Below, one piece after another: positions 36,151 to 46,158 of a stretch of DNA of 64,000 nucleotides. The first letter of the stretch is position 1. Each line of letters begins with the position of its first letter. Location: NCBI GenBank assembly GCA_964480945.1, contig CAYZRX010000003.1:49945-113944 (forward strand). Reading direction: 5' to 3'. Made by a program: the position numbers and the translations under genes. This DNA comes from VGWB01 sp964480945 (GTDB taxonomy: Bacteria > Bacteroidota > Ignavibacteria > UBA10030). The notes beneath the pieces were generated by a model, which worked only from the letters and a program-made list of their open reading frames with translations, was not told the origin of the DNA and did not search any database.

Positions 36151-37680
36151 ATGGTCCTGCGCACACGCAACATCCACGAGCGCTTTCTTCGCCATATCTG
36201 GAGCCAACAGTACCTCCAGCATTCCGCGCTGAGGACTGTCGATGGCAGAACACTGCTGGTCCTCCGGGTCGGCAGACTCAATACGGAGGGAGGGCCGGAT
36301 TTTCGTGACGCAACCATCAAGCTTGGGGGCACAACATTCTGTGGCGACGTTGAAATTCATCGCACACCGGTCGAGTGGCTGCGGCACCGTCATCAGAGGG
36401 ATCCTCGCTACAACAAGGTTGTGCTCCACGTCGTGCTCGAAGCTGCCGCGGAAGGGCTCCCGACCCTCGTGTCGAGCGGGCGGCGCGTACCGGTTATCGT
36501 TCTGGAGCCGTTCCTGTCTGAGTCCATTCGATCCATCTGGCAGAAGACGATCCTTGACGAGCGTGCGCGAACAAGCGAGACAATCAAGTGCTTTCATGTT
36601 AACAGCCACGTCGATGGGACCCTCCTGGTGAATTGGATCCGCAAGCTTTCCATCGAACGCCTCGAACTGAAACTCCGCCGTTTTGATGAACGGTTGAGGG
36701 AACTCGCCCACCTACACGTTCTTACCCTGCGCGAACGGCCGCACAGGTACGCCTCCACGAGAGTGCAAGGCAACCCCGACGATATTCCTCCACCAACCAG
36801 AGAACTGTCGCAAAAGGATTTGTCCAGAAGAGACCTTTGGGAGCAGGTCTTGTATGAGGGGTTGATGGAGTGCCTCGGATACAGCAAGAACCAGGACCCG
36901 TTTACTCGATTGGCACGAGCGGTGACGCTCCGGCGGATCAGGGATCGTCACCTGGAGGGCGAGAGAGAGAAGATCCAGGCTTTTCTCTTTGGCGCGGCGG
37001 GCCTCCTGCCGAAGATTCGCTCGCTGAGAGAAAAGGAATCTCAGAACTACGTCAGAATGCTTTCCCGGGAATGGAGGGCGTTGAAACCCTTGTACCGATC
37101 GACTGTGCTCCACCCGGCCGATTGGCAGTTCTTTCCGACCCGACCGACAAACTTCCCGACGGCTCGTCTGGCGGCCGCGAGCGTTCTTGTTCAAAGACTG
37201 CTCCGTGAGGACCTTTTCCGCAAGATAGTTCAAATTTTGAAATCACCTCTCGCGCAAGAGGACAAACTCATTTCCTTGGGGGACTTGCTTTCCATCGGCC
37301 CCCTTGAATTCTGGTCTACTCACTATCATTTCGATCACAGTTCGGCAAAACAGGTTCGATCGTTGGGTCCGGAGCGCGTCAACGACATGATTGTGAACGC
37401 GATTATTCCTCTCACTCTTCTCTACGCTCGTACGTTCAAGGATCTGAGGGTGCGAGAACAGGCGCTTGCACTCTACGATGTGCTTCCACCGTCGATGGAA
37501 AACTCTCTCACGCGGCTTATGGTAAGACAGCTTCTGAGGGGCAAGCTGAAACTCGCTTCTGTGGCTGCACAACAGGGAGTGATTCAGCTCTACAAGTTTT
37601 ATTGCCGGGAAGAGCGATGCGCGGAGTGCGATGTAGGGCGGGTGGTCTTCACCTCACAGGATGAGCAGAGCGGCAACTAA
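36151..37680 (+). CDS. DUF2851 family protein
   Basis: The 509 residues are of the length usual for DUF2851, a conserved family of FCB bacteria with no known function. The N-terminal third has the family core GRLNTEGGPDFRDA (41-54), CGDVEIH (64-70), WLRHRHQRDPRYNKV and LHVVLEA. GPDF followed by EIH at this spacing loosely recalls a nuclease-like fold; that is speculation. The C-terminus carries a conserved-looking FYCREERCAECDVG, with three cysteines that may bind a metal. The gene converges on the 37742 gene, and the short gap carries a repeated 14-base unit. Confidence 0.82.
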   Translation: MVLRTRNIHERFLRHIWSQQYLQHSALRTVDGRTLLVLRVGRLNTEGGPDFRDATIKLGGTTFCGDVEIHRTPVEWLRHRHQRDPRYNKVVLHVVLEAAAEGLPTLVSSGRRVPVIVLEPFLSESIRSIWQKTILDERARTSETIKCFHVNSHVDGTLLVNWIRKLSIERLELKLRRFDERLRELAHLHVLTLRERPHRYASTRVQGNPDDIPPPTRELSQKDLSRRDLWEQVLYEGLMECLGYSKNQDPFTRLARAVTLRRIRDRHLEGEREKIQAFLFGAAGLLPKIRSLREKESQNYVRMLSREWRALKPLYRSTVLHPADWQFFPTRPTNFPTARLAAASVLVQRLLREDLFRKIVQILKSPLAQEDKLISLGDLLSIGPLEFWSTHYHFDHSSAKQVRSLGPERVNDMIVNAIIPLTLLYARTFKDLRVREQALALYDVLPPSMENSLTRLMVRQLLRGKLKLASVAAQQGVIQLYKFYCREERCAECDVGRVVFTSQDEQSGN

Positions 37681-37741
37681 CGAAGCATATCCCATTTCAT
37701 CCCTTCATCCTTTTCTCCGCTGTTCATCCCTTCATCCGCTG

Positions 37742-39025
37742 TCACGTCTTCTGCTGCTTCTTCTTCGCCGCCGGGAAGAGAACGTTATTGAGGATGAGCC
37801 GGTAACCGGGCGAGTTCTTGTGAAGCGAGAGATCCGTCGGGGGATCGCCGACCGCGTGCTGATAGTCCTCCGGATCGTGCCCTGCGTACCATGTAAACGT
37901 TCCACGACCGTAGTTGCCGTGGATGTACTTCACCTCCTCCGTTCCCTCACGCTGCGCCAGGATCACGACGTTGCGTTTGATCAAGCTCTTGCGGAACGCC
38001 GTCGTCTGACCCATGAACCCCTTGATGATCGAGACGTGATCCTGCGTGAGCATCGTCGGCACGGGATCGTACTTTGCTGAGAACTCGAACAGCGTGAAGT
38101 AGTCGGTGTTTGGATCCCGGAAGGGCGGCGGGTCACTCGGCGGGATATCGATGTCGGAGTATTCGTACCGCAGGGGGTTCATGTCGAGCTTGAAGTTCTC
38201 GAATGCGAGCGTCTTGCTGAAATCGAGCTTCTTTTGCGCGTCCGGGTCCGGCGGATCGCCGTCGTACATCACATCACAAATGTCCACGTTCTCCGCCGCA
38301 AGTGCGATATCATAGCTATCGGTCGCCGAACACATCGCAAACATGAAGCCGCCGTTCCCAACGTAGTCCTTGATCGTGCGGGCAACGGCTTTCTTCTCGT
38401 CAGAAACCTTCTTGAACCCCAGCTTCCTCGCCTCTTTCTCGTAGAGAAGCTGCTGCTCGACGTACCACGGGGCATACCGGTAATTCGCATAGAATTTCCC
38501 GTACTGGCCGGTGAAGTCCTCATGATGAAGGTGAAGCCAGTCGAACTCCGAAAGCCTCCCCGCGAGCACCTCGTCGTCCCAGATTTTGGTGTAAGGAATC
38601 TCCGCGTACTCGAGCGCGAGCGTCACGGCGTCGTCCCACGGCTTGAACGCCGGGGGCACATAGACGGCGATCTTCGGCGCCTTTTCGAGCCGGACAACGT
38701 CCATATTGTTGTCCTCCCGTTGAACTTCGGCATAGATCGATGTTGCGTCGCCGGCGTTGAGCGGCTCGAAGAGCACGCCCCGGATCCTGCACTCGCGGGC
38801 AACGACGTCGCCGTAGTCCATCATGAATGATCCGCCGCGGTAATTCAACAGCCAGTCCACCTCACCGCTATGCTGGAGGATCCAATATGCAATCCCATAC
38901 GCTTTGAGATGATCTGTTTGCTTCAGGTCCATTGGGATCAGGAGCTTTGTTTGCGCTTGAACCGCGGCCGTACCCGCGGCAACCAAGAGCGTTATCATTA
39001 TCACGATTCTTGTGAACATCTTCAT
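37742..39025 (-). CDS. Secreted asparagine-synthetase-B-like protein, without a synthetase domain
   Basis: This 427-residue protein has a clear signal peptide ending TAAVQAQ, so it acts in the periplasm or outside. Related FCB proteins are commonly annotated asparagine synthetase B, but I see no Cys at position 1-2, no PP-loop SGGxDS, and no glutaminase domain. The visible core (about 130-260) resembles a class I glutamine-amidotransferase-like fold: KIAVYVPPAFKPW, FDWLHLHHEDFTG, and VGNGGFMFAMCSATDSYD with a possible nucleophile Cys. The end has GRGTFTWYAGHDPEDY. Function is unknown. A TPR gene lies 24 bases upstream, so the two may be co-transcribed. Confidence 0.75.
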   Translation of the reverse strand: MKMFTRIVIMITLLVAAGTAAVQAQTKLLIPMDLKQTDHLKAYGIAYWILQHSGEVDWLLNYRGGSFMMDYGDVVARECRIRGVLFEPLNAGDATSIYAEVQREDNNMDVVRLEKAPKIAVYVPPAFKPWDDAVTLALEYAEIPYTKIWDDEVLAGRLSEFDWLHLHHEDFTGQYGKFYANYRYAPWYVEQQLLYEKEARKLGFKKVSDEKKAVARTIKDYVGNGGFMFAMCSATDSYDIALAAENVDICDVMYDGDPPDPDAQKKLDFSKTLAFENFKLDMNPLRYEYSDIDIPPSDPPPFRDPNTDYFTLFEFSAKYDPVPTMLTQDHVSIIKGFMGQTTAFRKSLIKRNVVILAQREGTEEVKYIHGNYGRGTFTWYAGHDPEDYQHAVGDPPTDLSLHKNSPGYRLILNNVLFPAAKKKQQKT

Positions 39026-39049
39026 AGCCGATCTCCTCTTCCTCTATCC

Positions 39050-40912
39050 TCACAGCACGTCGCCGCGCAACAACCTGATCTTCTTTCGAGCCTCCTCCAA
39101 GTACAACGACGTCGGGTAGTGTATCAAGACCTGCTCATAGGCCTCGATCGCCTTCGGCTTGTCCTTCAGCCTGTTCTCGTAGATCTCCCCGATCTGCATC
39201 TGGGCGCGGTCGCGGAGAATGCTTGTCGGCATATCGTCGACGATCTTTCGAAAGAGGGCGAGCGCCTCCTGGTCGTGATTCAGCAGAAGCTGGAGCTCTC
39301 CAGTCTTCATCATCCCAGCGTCGACCAGAGGTGCTGTTGGATATTGTTTCAGCACCTCTTCGAATTGAGCAAGCGCCTCCGAGTACTTCCGTTCTCGTGT
39401 GAGCAACTCCGCTTTGGCGAACGCTGCCAGGGCGGCAGGGGCCGTTGTTTTGTTCTCCTGAATGAAATAGAGAAGCTGGAGCGCGTCGTTCGCAAGATCG
39501 GTATTCACGTTTGCCGTAATGCTCTGGAGCTTCGTTGTTGCTGAATCGAAATTTGCTTCAAAATAGTCCAACTCGGCTAGATGGAAGAGCGCCTCGTCGC
39601 GTTGCTGGCCCGGCGGGCGGTGTATCAGGTTCTCATATTCCCCCCTAGCCCGACCAAGATCACCCATTGCGATCCGCACTTCCGCGATGGTTGCTACTAC
39701 TTCGTTCGAAAGGTTCGCGTTGGAGCGCACGTCGCGGGCTTGCTCCAGGGCTGCCAGCGCTCCGTTGAGGTCGAAAAACCGATGGAATCGAATCAGGCCG
39801 ATGCGGTACAGCGACTGCGTTGCAAGCTCCGAATTCGGCCCGCCGGCGACAATGGATTCATAGAGTCGGATGGCTCCCTGAGAGCTTGGCAGCGTCTCTG
39901 AAACGCGTCCCGCTGGTACGCCCTCTTCCTTGTGGGCGGAAACGCCGGCAGCATCAGCAAGGGTATCGCTCTCCTGGCTCAGCTCTTCAATGGCTCGAGC
40001 GTATCCAAACCGCGCGGAGAGGACAATCCCCAGCGTCGGGGATTGATCTATCACCTCGCGGAACGCCTGGGCTGCGGAAGAGTATGCTTTCTCCTGCATC
40101 GCCCGCTGGGCAAACTGGTACAGCTCCATTCCCCCTGCTCTGCTTAACCTGTCGATGATCTGTTCCTGGCCGAGCGCCGAGTCGTACTCCTTCCCCTCCA
40201 TATAGAGCCAGGCAAGAAGCCGCTGCATCTGGAGATCGTTCGGAGTGCGCTTCACTTTGGCTTGCACAACGCTCAGCGCGGCACGCCGCCCGACGTCGCG
40301 CCCCGTAAACGAACTCAGGCGGGCCTCAACAACGGCAAGCTGCAGGGGCCGGACATGGAGGAGGCTGACGAGTTCCTCGGTCGCTGGACCGTACTGTTGG
40401 AGCACCATGTAAAGGGAAGCAAGGTCCTCTCCAAACAGTCCCGCATCTCCTATCACCTTCCTCCCGTTCAGGTAGAACTGGATGGCCCGGTCATATTGCC
40501 GATGTTCGATCATCTGCGACGCTACAAGGCGATAGAGATTTGAATTCTTCGGATCCTTGTTGACAACGGCATGCCATAGGGAGTCTGCTCTCGGCTCGTC
40601 CCCCATTTGAAAGTACAATCCGCCGATCGTCGAAAGAAGGTTTTGATCGGCTGGTTGGATCCTCATCCGCCGCTGGACCAATTCAATTGCTTTACTGTAC
40701 TCCTTCAGTTGCGTGTAACCGCGACGAAGCCCGTCGAAGAACACGTAGTTCAACGAATCGGCTTCATGGAGTGCCTCATAGATCGAGACCGCCCGCTCCC
40801 ACTCACCTGCCTGTTCGAAGCTTTGCGCGAGCCGGAGTTTTGTCAAGACATCCACATTCTGCGCGGCTGCCTGCAAGACGAACAGAAACACGAGGGCGAG
40901 CAGAAGCTTCAT
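39050..40912 (-). CDS. Periplasmic tetratricopeptide-repeat protein
   Basis: The protein has about 620 residues, starting at ATG 40912 with the signal peptide MKLLLALVFLFVLQAAAQ. The rest is nearly all helical TPR-like repeats, for example AQSFEQAGEWERAVSIYEALHE, EYSKAIELVQRRMRIQPADQ, RKYSEALAQFEEVLKQYPTAP and DKPKAIEAYEQVLIHYPTS. Such proteins scaffold complexes in the periplasm or outer membrane. An insertion near 330-350 (SDTLADAAGVSAHKEEGVP) breaks the repeat pattern. It is the first gene of a pair with the asparagine-synthetase-B-like gene. Confidence 0.85.
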   Translation of the reverse strand: MKLLLALVFLFVLQAAAQNVDVLTKLRLAQSFEQAGEWERAVSIYEALHEADSLNYVFFDGLRRGYTQLKEYSKAIELVQRRMRIQPADQNLLSTIGGLYFQMGDEPRADSLWHAVVNKDPKNSNLYRLVASQMIEHRQYDRAIQFYLNGRKVIGDAGLFGEDLASLYMVLQQYGPATEELVSLLHVRPLQLAVVEARLSSFTGRDVGRRAALSVVQAKVKRTPNDLQMQRLLAWLYMEGKEYDSALGQEQIIDRLSRAGGMELYQFAQRAMQEKAYSSAAQAFREVIDQSPTLGIVLSARFGYARAIEELSQESDTLADAAGVSAHKEEGVPAGRVSETLPSSQGAIRLYESIVAGGPNSELATQSLYRIGLIRFHRFFDLNGALAALEQARDVRSNANLSNEVVATIAEVRIAMGDLGRARGEYENLIHRPPGQQRDEALFHLAELDYFEANFDSATTKLQSITANVNTDLANDALQLLYFIQENKTTAPAALAAFAKAELLTRERKYSEALAQFEEVLKQYPTAPLVDAGMMKTGELQLLLNHDQEALALFRKIVDDMPTSILRDRAQMQIGEIYENRLKDKPKAIEAYEQVLIHYPTSLYLEEARKKIRLLRGDVL

Positions 40913-41105
40913 CGACACTGCACCGTGATAATTGTTGTTCCGACGCATGCGATCGGGATCACAGGTGATTACAATTTCATGAATATATCAAAAAGCGTAG
41001 CCGAATGAAACAATCCGTCCCGGTACCCCGTTCAACAATGAGCAACGCTTCCTGCGTTCCTTGACTTGCCTGGCTTAATTGCTTACCTTTTTTTTGTGAA
41101 AGTTG

Positions 41106-42260
41106 ATGAGTTCCGCGCCGAAAAATATCGCCATCCTCGGTTCGACCGGATCGATCGGACAAAACACTCTCGAGGTCGTTAGGTCCGCGCCGGATCGATT
41201 TCGGGCAGCGTATCTGACCACGAACAAGAATGTCGATCTTCTTCTGAAGCAGATCGCAGAGTTTCAGCCGACGGCGGTCGCCGTCCTCGACGAGAGGGGA
41301 GCCTCAACCGTACGGTCCCAGGTTGGCAGCTCGGTGGAGGTGCTCTGCGGTGAGCAGGGGCTGGAGAAAATCGCGATCCGAGATGATGTAGACGTTATCG
41401 TAAGCGCGCTGGTCGGCTTTGCGGGGCTCAGACCTACTATGGCGGCTGTCAGACTCGGTAAGACGATTGCCCTGGCAAATAAGGAAACGCTGGTCGCTGC
41501 CGGGGACCTGTTGACGGCGCTCGCTAAAGAATATGGGGCCCAGCTCATTCCCGTCGACAGCGAGCACAGCGCCATATTTCAATGCCTTGTGGGCGAGGAT
41601 CGGGCGACAATCGCGAGATTGATCCTGACAGCCTCCGGCGGGCCCTTTCTCAATAGGCCGATGGAAGATTTTTCGTCCATCACGCTTGAGGAGGCGTTGA
41701 ACCACCCAAACTGGAAGATGGGGAACAAGATTACGATCGACTCCGCGACGCTGATGAACAAGGGGCTTGAGGTTATCGAGGCGCATTGGCTTTTCGGCTT
41801 ACCTCCGGAACGGATCGACGTGGTGATCCATCCTCAATCGATTATCCATTCAATGGTGGAGTTCATCGACGGATCGGTGAAGGCTCAGCTGGGATTGCCC
41901 GATATGAAGCTCCCAATTCACTATGCCCTCACCTATCCGGGCCGCTCGCATCTGAACGGTGCGCGGATTGATTTTCCGAAACTGCAATCCATGACGTTCT
42001 TCCATCCAGATCGAGAGAAGTTTAGATGCCTCCAGCTTGCGTTTGAGGCGCTTTCCCTCGGCGGGACTGCCCCCGCTGTGTTGAATGCCGCCAACGAAAC
42101 CGCCGTCAGTGCCTTTTTGAACGGAAGAATTTCATTTGAGAAAATCCCCCTCCTGATCGAGCAAGCGCTTACGAAACACGAAGTTCGGCGCTCGCCGGAA
42201 TTCCAGGACATCGTGGAAGCCGACCAAAAGGCGCGGGCCTTTGTCGGAGCCCTTCTGTGA
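41106..42260 (+). CDS. dxr: 1-deoxy-D-xylulose 5-phosphate reductoisomerase
   Basis: The 384 residues are full length for Dxr, the second enzyme of the MEP isoprenoid pathway. The NADPH-binding GSTGSIGQNTL is near the start. ALANKETLVAAGDLL, PVDSEHSAIFQCL, TASGGPFLN and HPNWKMGNKITIDSATLMNKG are the catalytic and metal-binding segments (shown only in part). HPQSIIHSMVEFIDGS follows. The ATG at 41106 directly follows a TTG that the frame also allows. rseP follows, a very common dxr neighbour. Confidence 0.97.
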   Translation: MSSAPKNIAILGSTGSIGQNTLEVVRSAPDRFRAAYLTTNKNVDLLLKQIAEFQPTAVAVLDERGASTVRSQVGSSVEVLCGEQGLEKIAIRDDVDVIVSALVGFAGLRPTMAAVRLGKTIALANKETLVAAGDLLTALAKEYGAQLIPVDSEHSAIFQCLVGEDRATIARLILTASGGPFLNRPMEDFSSITLEEALNHPNWKMGNKITIDSATLMNKGLEVIEAHWLFGLPPERIDVVIHPQSIIHSMVEFIDGSVKAQLGLPDMKLPIHYALTYPGRSHLNGARIDFPKLQSMTFFHPDREKFRCLQLAFEALSLGGTAPAVLNAANETAVSAFLNGRISFEKIPLLIEQALTKHEVRRSPEFQDIVEADQKARAFVGALL

Positions 42261-42316
42261 ATGTGGTGCGATTGAGGGCGGTGATTCGGACCTTTCCATA
42301 GACAACTGACCGACGT

Positions 42317-43630
42317 ATGCAGGTACTTCCGACTATATTCTATTTCTTGATCACGATCGGCATTCTGGTGCTGGTTCACGAACTCGGGCATTTCCTGGCA
42401 GCCAAGTTTTTCGGCATGCGGGTGGATCGGTTCAGTATCGGGTTTCCTCCCCGCGCGTTCGGCAAGAAAATTGGAGAGACAGACTACTGCGTCTCGTGGA
42501 TTCCCATCGGCGGGTACGTCAAGATCGCCGGCATGATTGACGAAAGTTTGGACACCGAGTATCTCAGCGAAGAGCCGAAGCCGTGGGAATTCCGGGCGAA
42601 GCCGATCTGGCAACGTCTCATTGTGATCTGCGCCGGTGTCGCGATGAACATCCTCCTGGCGGTTCTGATTTTCTGGGGGCTCATCGTTTATCAGGGAAAG
42701 TCCGTGAAACCAGTGACGGAGATCGGATATCTTTTGCCGGAAAGCCCCGCGACGAAGACGGGGCTGCGCGTGGGAGACGTAATCCAGAGTGTCAACGGTC
42801 AGCCGGTCACCCACTGGGAGGAGATTGAGAGCCTCGTTTACACGGACGCGCTGTCCGGCAGTCTTTCGTTCAACATCCTGCGCCGCGGCCAGCCGACCGT
42901 CATTACCGTCCCGCGGGCACTGGCGGCAGAGGTTCTTGAAGGTCCATTCGGAATTTTCCCAAAGGGACTTGTCGCCTACGTTTCCACGGTGGACGCCGAA
43001 ATGCCCGCCGCTCAAGCCGGGATCGAGCCTGGGGATCTCATCCTCAAGATCGATGGGGAGTCAATTGCATATCAACAGCTTCAGGATGCCGTGAAACGTT
43101 CTGCCGGAAGGAAAATTTTGTTGACGTGGAGCCATGCGGGAGAGATTAAGGAGGCAAGCATAACTCCAACAACAGAAGGGAGGATTGGCGTTGGCTTCAC
43201 TCCTTACTATGACGGCCCGGTGGAAACTATTCACTACTCTATCTTTTCAGCGCTACCCGAGGGACTCAAAGATGCATGGGTGATGAACTGGCTCAATTTG
43301 AAAGGCATCTACCAGATTATCGTTGGAAACGTCTCGTTTTCCAAATCGGTCGCGGGGCCCATCACGATCGCGAAGTTCGCAACTCGGTCTGCGGAATCAG
43401 GGATCGTGAGCTTCCTCGGATTTATGGCGCTGTTGAGCATGAACCTCGCTCTTCTGAACCTCTTCCCTTTCCCAGCCCTCGATGGTGGTCACGCAGTTTT
43501 TTTGGTCTATGAAGGTATCTTCCGGCGCGAAATTCCGAACAAAGTGAAAATCGCGCTGCAACAAGTGGGGTTCGTCCTCCTGCTTGTTTTTATGGCCTTC
43601 GTTCTGTATAATGACATCATCCGATTCTAA
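42317..43630 (+). CDS. rseP: RIP metalloprotease RseP (site-2 protease)
   Basis: This 437-residue intramembrane zinc protease has HELGH (21-25) in the first membrane segment and the third ligand region NLFPFPALDGG near residue 385. Two PDZ domains (about 125-205 and 210-285) lie between, as in RseP. It cuts anti-sigma factors and leftover signal peptides within the inner membrane. No anti-sigma gene is adjacent, although the FecR-domain protein 1.3 kb downstream is of a class that often works with such proteases. Confidence 0.95.
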   Translation: MQVLPTIFYFLITIGILVLVHELGHFLAAKFFGMRVDRFSIGFPPRAFGKKIGETDYCVSWIPIGGYVKIAGMIDESLDTEYLSEEPKPWEFRAKPIWQRLIVICAGVAMNILLAVLIFWGLIVYQGKSVKPVTEIGYLLPESPATKTGLRVGDVIQSVNGQPVTHWEEIESLVYTDALSGSLSFNILRRGQPTVITVPRALAAEVLEGPFGIFPKGLVAYVSTVDAEMPAAQAGIEPGDLILKIDGESIAYQQLQDAVKRSAGRKILLTWSHAGEIKEASITPTTEGRIGVGFTPYYDGPVETIHYSIFSALPEGLKDAWVMNWLNLKGIYQIIVGNVSFSKSVAGPITIAKFATRSAESGIVSFLGFMALLSMNLALLNLFPFPALDGGHAVFLVYEGIFRREIPNKVKIALQQVGFVLLLVFMAFVLYNDIIRF

Positions 43631-43719
43631 CCGCACCTGTGTGATTAAAGTCACCCCTATACAATGGGGCGCGCCGTAGGTTTTTAATAAACTCACCATA
43701 CGTTCAGGAGGGACCCATT

Positions 43720-44892
43720 ATGAAAAAGGCTGCGATAGCCGGCGGGATGGTTTTTGCAGGCTCGCTGTTTGTCCTCGCGTTCGGGTTGCTCGTCGCGACC
43801 CCGGCGCCAGCACTTGCACAAACCTTCACCATGTCCTTCAATAATCTCCCGGTAGATAATGTTCCCCTCTCGACCTATATTGGTCTGGACAGAAAGCTGA
43901 AAGCAGCTCCCGGCCAAAGCCTGGATATCAGCGTGGTTCCACCGCTCACGACTGCGCGACAGGTATATTTGGAAGCCACGGTGATCGCCCAAAGCGTTGT
44001 CGGAGTTCCTGAGTGCTCGGGGCTCGTCGGATCTGCAGTCACGCAGGCCTTCACAATCACCGGATCGGGACGAACGCTTTCTACCAATGATTTCTCGCGT
44101 TCATCGACTATTGGCATCTCGAACTCTTCTCAGAACCAGCGGTGCATTGATGCCCTCGCGGATAAGATCCAGAAGGGTGTAGCGTCGCTTCCTGCGGGGA
44201 TATACATGGTCACCGCTAAGTTGTACGACGCTGAAACTCGTGCGCAACTTGGTCAGACCGCAACTCATACGATTACGGTCTCCGGTTCATCAACAACCGA
44301 GGCGGTCATCAACCTCGGTTCCCCCTCAAACGACGAGCGGATACCACAGTCTCCACAGGTGGTTTTCATATTTGACACATCCATTCCGGGGCGGCTCCTT
44401 TGCTTTGAGCACTCTACGCTGAACCAGTCACCTCAAGATGCTACCCGTGATCTCAACTCACCGTTGAAATGCGTTGACTACGCGGTGAGCTCACGAGGAA
44501 CTAACCAGATTTCTGCTACGTATCCCGGGATTTCTACCCGCCCATGGATGGCCGGCAAGAAGTACTCCTGGCTGTTTCTGGGAAGCACCAGCGCCGGGGG
44601 CGGCGTGACGGACACCCGGAGCAGCCCAATCTGGTCCTTTACTGTCATGTCGAACGACCCGAATTACAACAGCTTAGTGATGGCGCTCAGCAGCGCGCCG
44701 GATCCGATCGGCTCGACATATGAGAACATGGTGAACATGGGGTATATGTTGTCATTTTCGACTTCGAATCCAATTCGAATCCAGGAGGGAAACGGGCCGC
44801 TCCGACCCATCGACATTACCCAGGTGCTTACACTTTTGGGTGATCTCGGGCGACGGAACGTGCGAGTCAATGCGCAGATTGTAAACGAATAA
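43720..44892 (+). CDS. Secreted protein of unknown family, first gene of the FecR-CHASE2 cluster
   Basis: This 390-residue protein has a signal peptide ending PAPALAQ and AGGAGGG before its ATG. The mature part looks beta-rich. An N-terminal segment (about 30-100) is followed by an Ig-like strand pattern ending GIYMVTAKLYDAET ... THTITVSG (about 165-190). A fibronectin-like stretch (about 195-310) ends SSPIWSFTVMS. Three cysteines in 100-150 and two near 225-245 may form disulfides. I do not recognise a family. The FecR gene starts 23 bases after it, so it is probably part of the same operon. Confidence 0.75.
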   Translation: MKKAAIAGGMVFAGSLFVLAFGLLVATPAPALAQTFTMSFNNLPVDNVPLSTYIGLDRKLKAAPGQSLDISVVPPLTTARQVYLEATVIAQSVVGVPECSGLVGSAVTQAFTITGSGRTLSTNDFSRSSTIGISNSSQNQRCIDALADKIQKGVASLPAGIYMVTAKLYDAETRAQLGQTATHTITVSGSSTTEAVINLGSPSNDERIPQSPQVVFIFDTSIPGRLLCFEHSTLNQSPQDATRDLNSPLKCVDYAVSSRGTNQISATYPGISTRPWMAGKKYSWLFLGSTSAGGGVTDTRSSPIWSFTVMSNDPNYNSLVMALSSAPDPIGSTYENMVNMGYMLSFSTSNPIRIQEGNGPLRPIDITQVLTLLGDLGRRNVRVNAQIVNE

Positions 44893-44915
44893 CTCTTTAA
44901 CGGAGGATTTTTCCG

Positions 44916-46001
44916 ATGAAGAAAAGATCTTTTTCTCTCGTAGCAATCATCGCCGTGGCCGCACTCCTGCTGGCACCAGCCTGGAACTTCCAGCAAGATA
45001 AGAAGTCCATCACAGCGATTATCATCAAGGTCAAGAACGACGTTGAGAAACGGACTCCTACGACTGCATGGACCAAGGCGTTGTTGCTCTCAGAACTCAA
45101 AGCCGGACATGAGGTCCGCACAATGGACAAGTCGCTCGCGTTGATCAAGTTCTCGGATGAATCCAAGGTCATCGTCCGCGAGAAGTCTCTCTTGACGGTT
45201 CAAGGAGAGGTTGAGGGAAGGCGCATTCTCAACCGGGATGTGTACATTGAGCGCGGCCGCGCGGTGTTCGATATCAAGAAGCAGCAGACGGAGCAGTTCC
45301 GGTTCAGTTCTCCGATCTCCGTTGCATCGATTCGCGGAACCCAGGGCGGCACGGGGTTCGAACCTGCTCAGGGCGAAGCCGACCTTACAATCATCATTGG
45401 AGAGGCTCTGTTCAGAAATACCCAGTCAAACTGCGAAAGGACGGTCGCTTCAGGGCAAACCGCTCGAACCGATACTTCCGGCCAGTGCAGCTCGGGGGCC
45501 GCATCGCAGGGCGACCTGAACAACAACGACCCGAATTCGAATGTCAATCAGGGTGGCGAGGGTGGCGGTGAGAAGGCGGACACGACCGGTGGCGGGCAAC
45601 CAAACCGTTTTGCTCTCAATACTCCCTCTGCCGCGCTGCGGTCAGGTCAGGGGGCTACAATGCGCATCGCTCTTGTCAACGCGCCGGTCGACATGACGCA
45701 GGTGACGCTTTACTACAGAGTTCAAGGAGACGCTTCCTACAAGCAGCTTGCGATGACGGTCGACGGTCCGAACGTGTCGGGCACCATTCCTGCATCCGAT
45801 GTTTATGTCGGCCCCAACCGCACGTTTGAATACTACTTCTCGATGCTGGGCTCGAACGGCACGACCTACACGTTCCCAGAAGCCGATCCGGCGGAACACC
45901 CCTACTCGCTGCCGATCACTTCTCGGATCATTCATATCAAGATCCCAATAACGGATCCGAACGGCACGCAGAGGTTCCTGGATATTTCCTATGAGGAATA
46001 G
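44916..46001 (+). CDS. Secreted FecR-domain protein with a C-terminal Ig-like domain
   Basis: The protein has 361 residues. A signal or anchor covers residues 5-23. A FecR domain (about 50-165) shows LKAGHEVRTMDKSLALIKF, an SKVIVREKS strand and the hallmark SPISVASIRGTQGG. A Gly/Asn-rich linker (about 195-230) leads to an Ig-like domain (about 240-335, VTLYYRVQG ... FEYYFSM ... PEADPAEHPY). FecR domains typically sit in the periplasm and pass signals from the outer membrane. The Ig-like domain resembles the N-terminal domain of the next protein. An intrinsic terminator follows the gene. Confidence 0.85.
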   Translation: MKKRSFSLVAIIAVAALLLAPAWNFQQDKKSITAIIIKVKNDVEKRTPTTAWTKALLLSELKAGHEVRTMDKSLALIKFSDESKVIVREKSLLTVQGEVEGRRILNRDVYIERGRAVFDIKKQQTEQFRFSSPISVASIRGTQGGTGFEPAQGEADLTIIIGEALFRNTQSNCERTVASGQTARTDTSGQCSSGAASQGDLNNNDPNSNVNQGGEGGGEKADTTGGGQPNRFALNTPSAALRSGQGATMRIALVNAPVDMTQVTLYYRVQGDASYKQLAMTVDGPNVSGTIPASDVYVGPNRTFEYYFSMLGSNGTTYTFPEADPAEHPYSLPITSRIIHIKIPITDPNGTQRFLDISYEE

Positions 46002-46060
46002 CGGGGAGTAACGGCGGTCTAGTGCCGGTTGTTGCTTCTCATGGTTGGTTTTCATACATT

Positions 46061-46091
46061 AACGGCAGGGCTAACAACCTGCCGTTTTTTA
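46061..46091 (+). terminator. Intrinsic terminator after the FecR gene
   Basis: AACGGCAGG (46061-46069) pairs with CCTGCCGTT (46078-46086), followed by five T. It could end the 43720-46001 transcript or set its ratio to the downstream barrel gene. Confidence 0.85.
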
Positions 46092-46158
46092 TTCGTCCAC
46101 TCGAACTCGTCGCGCCAGCTTTTCCTATCTCAACCTCTATATGCATGGGAGAATACCT

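Noticed and set aside
45350..45370. GGTTCGAACC-like word resembling a tRNA T-loop
   Set aside because: It lies inside the FecR gene and no acceptor or anticodon stems surround it.
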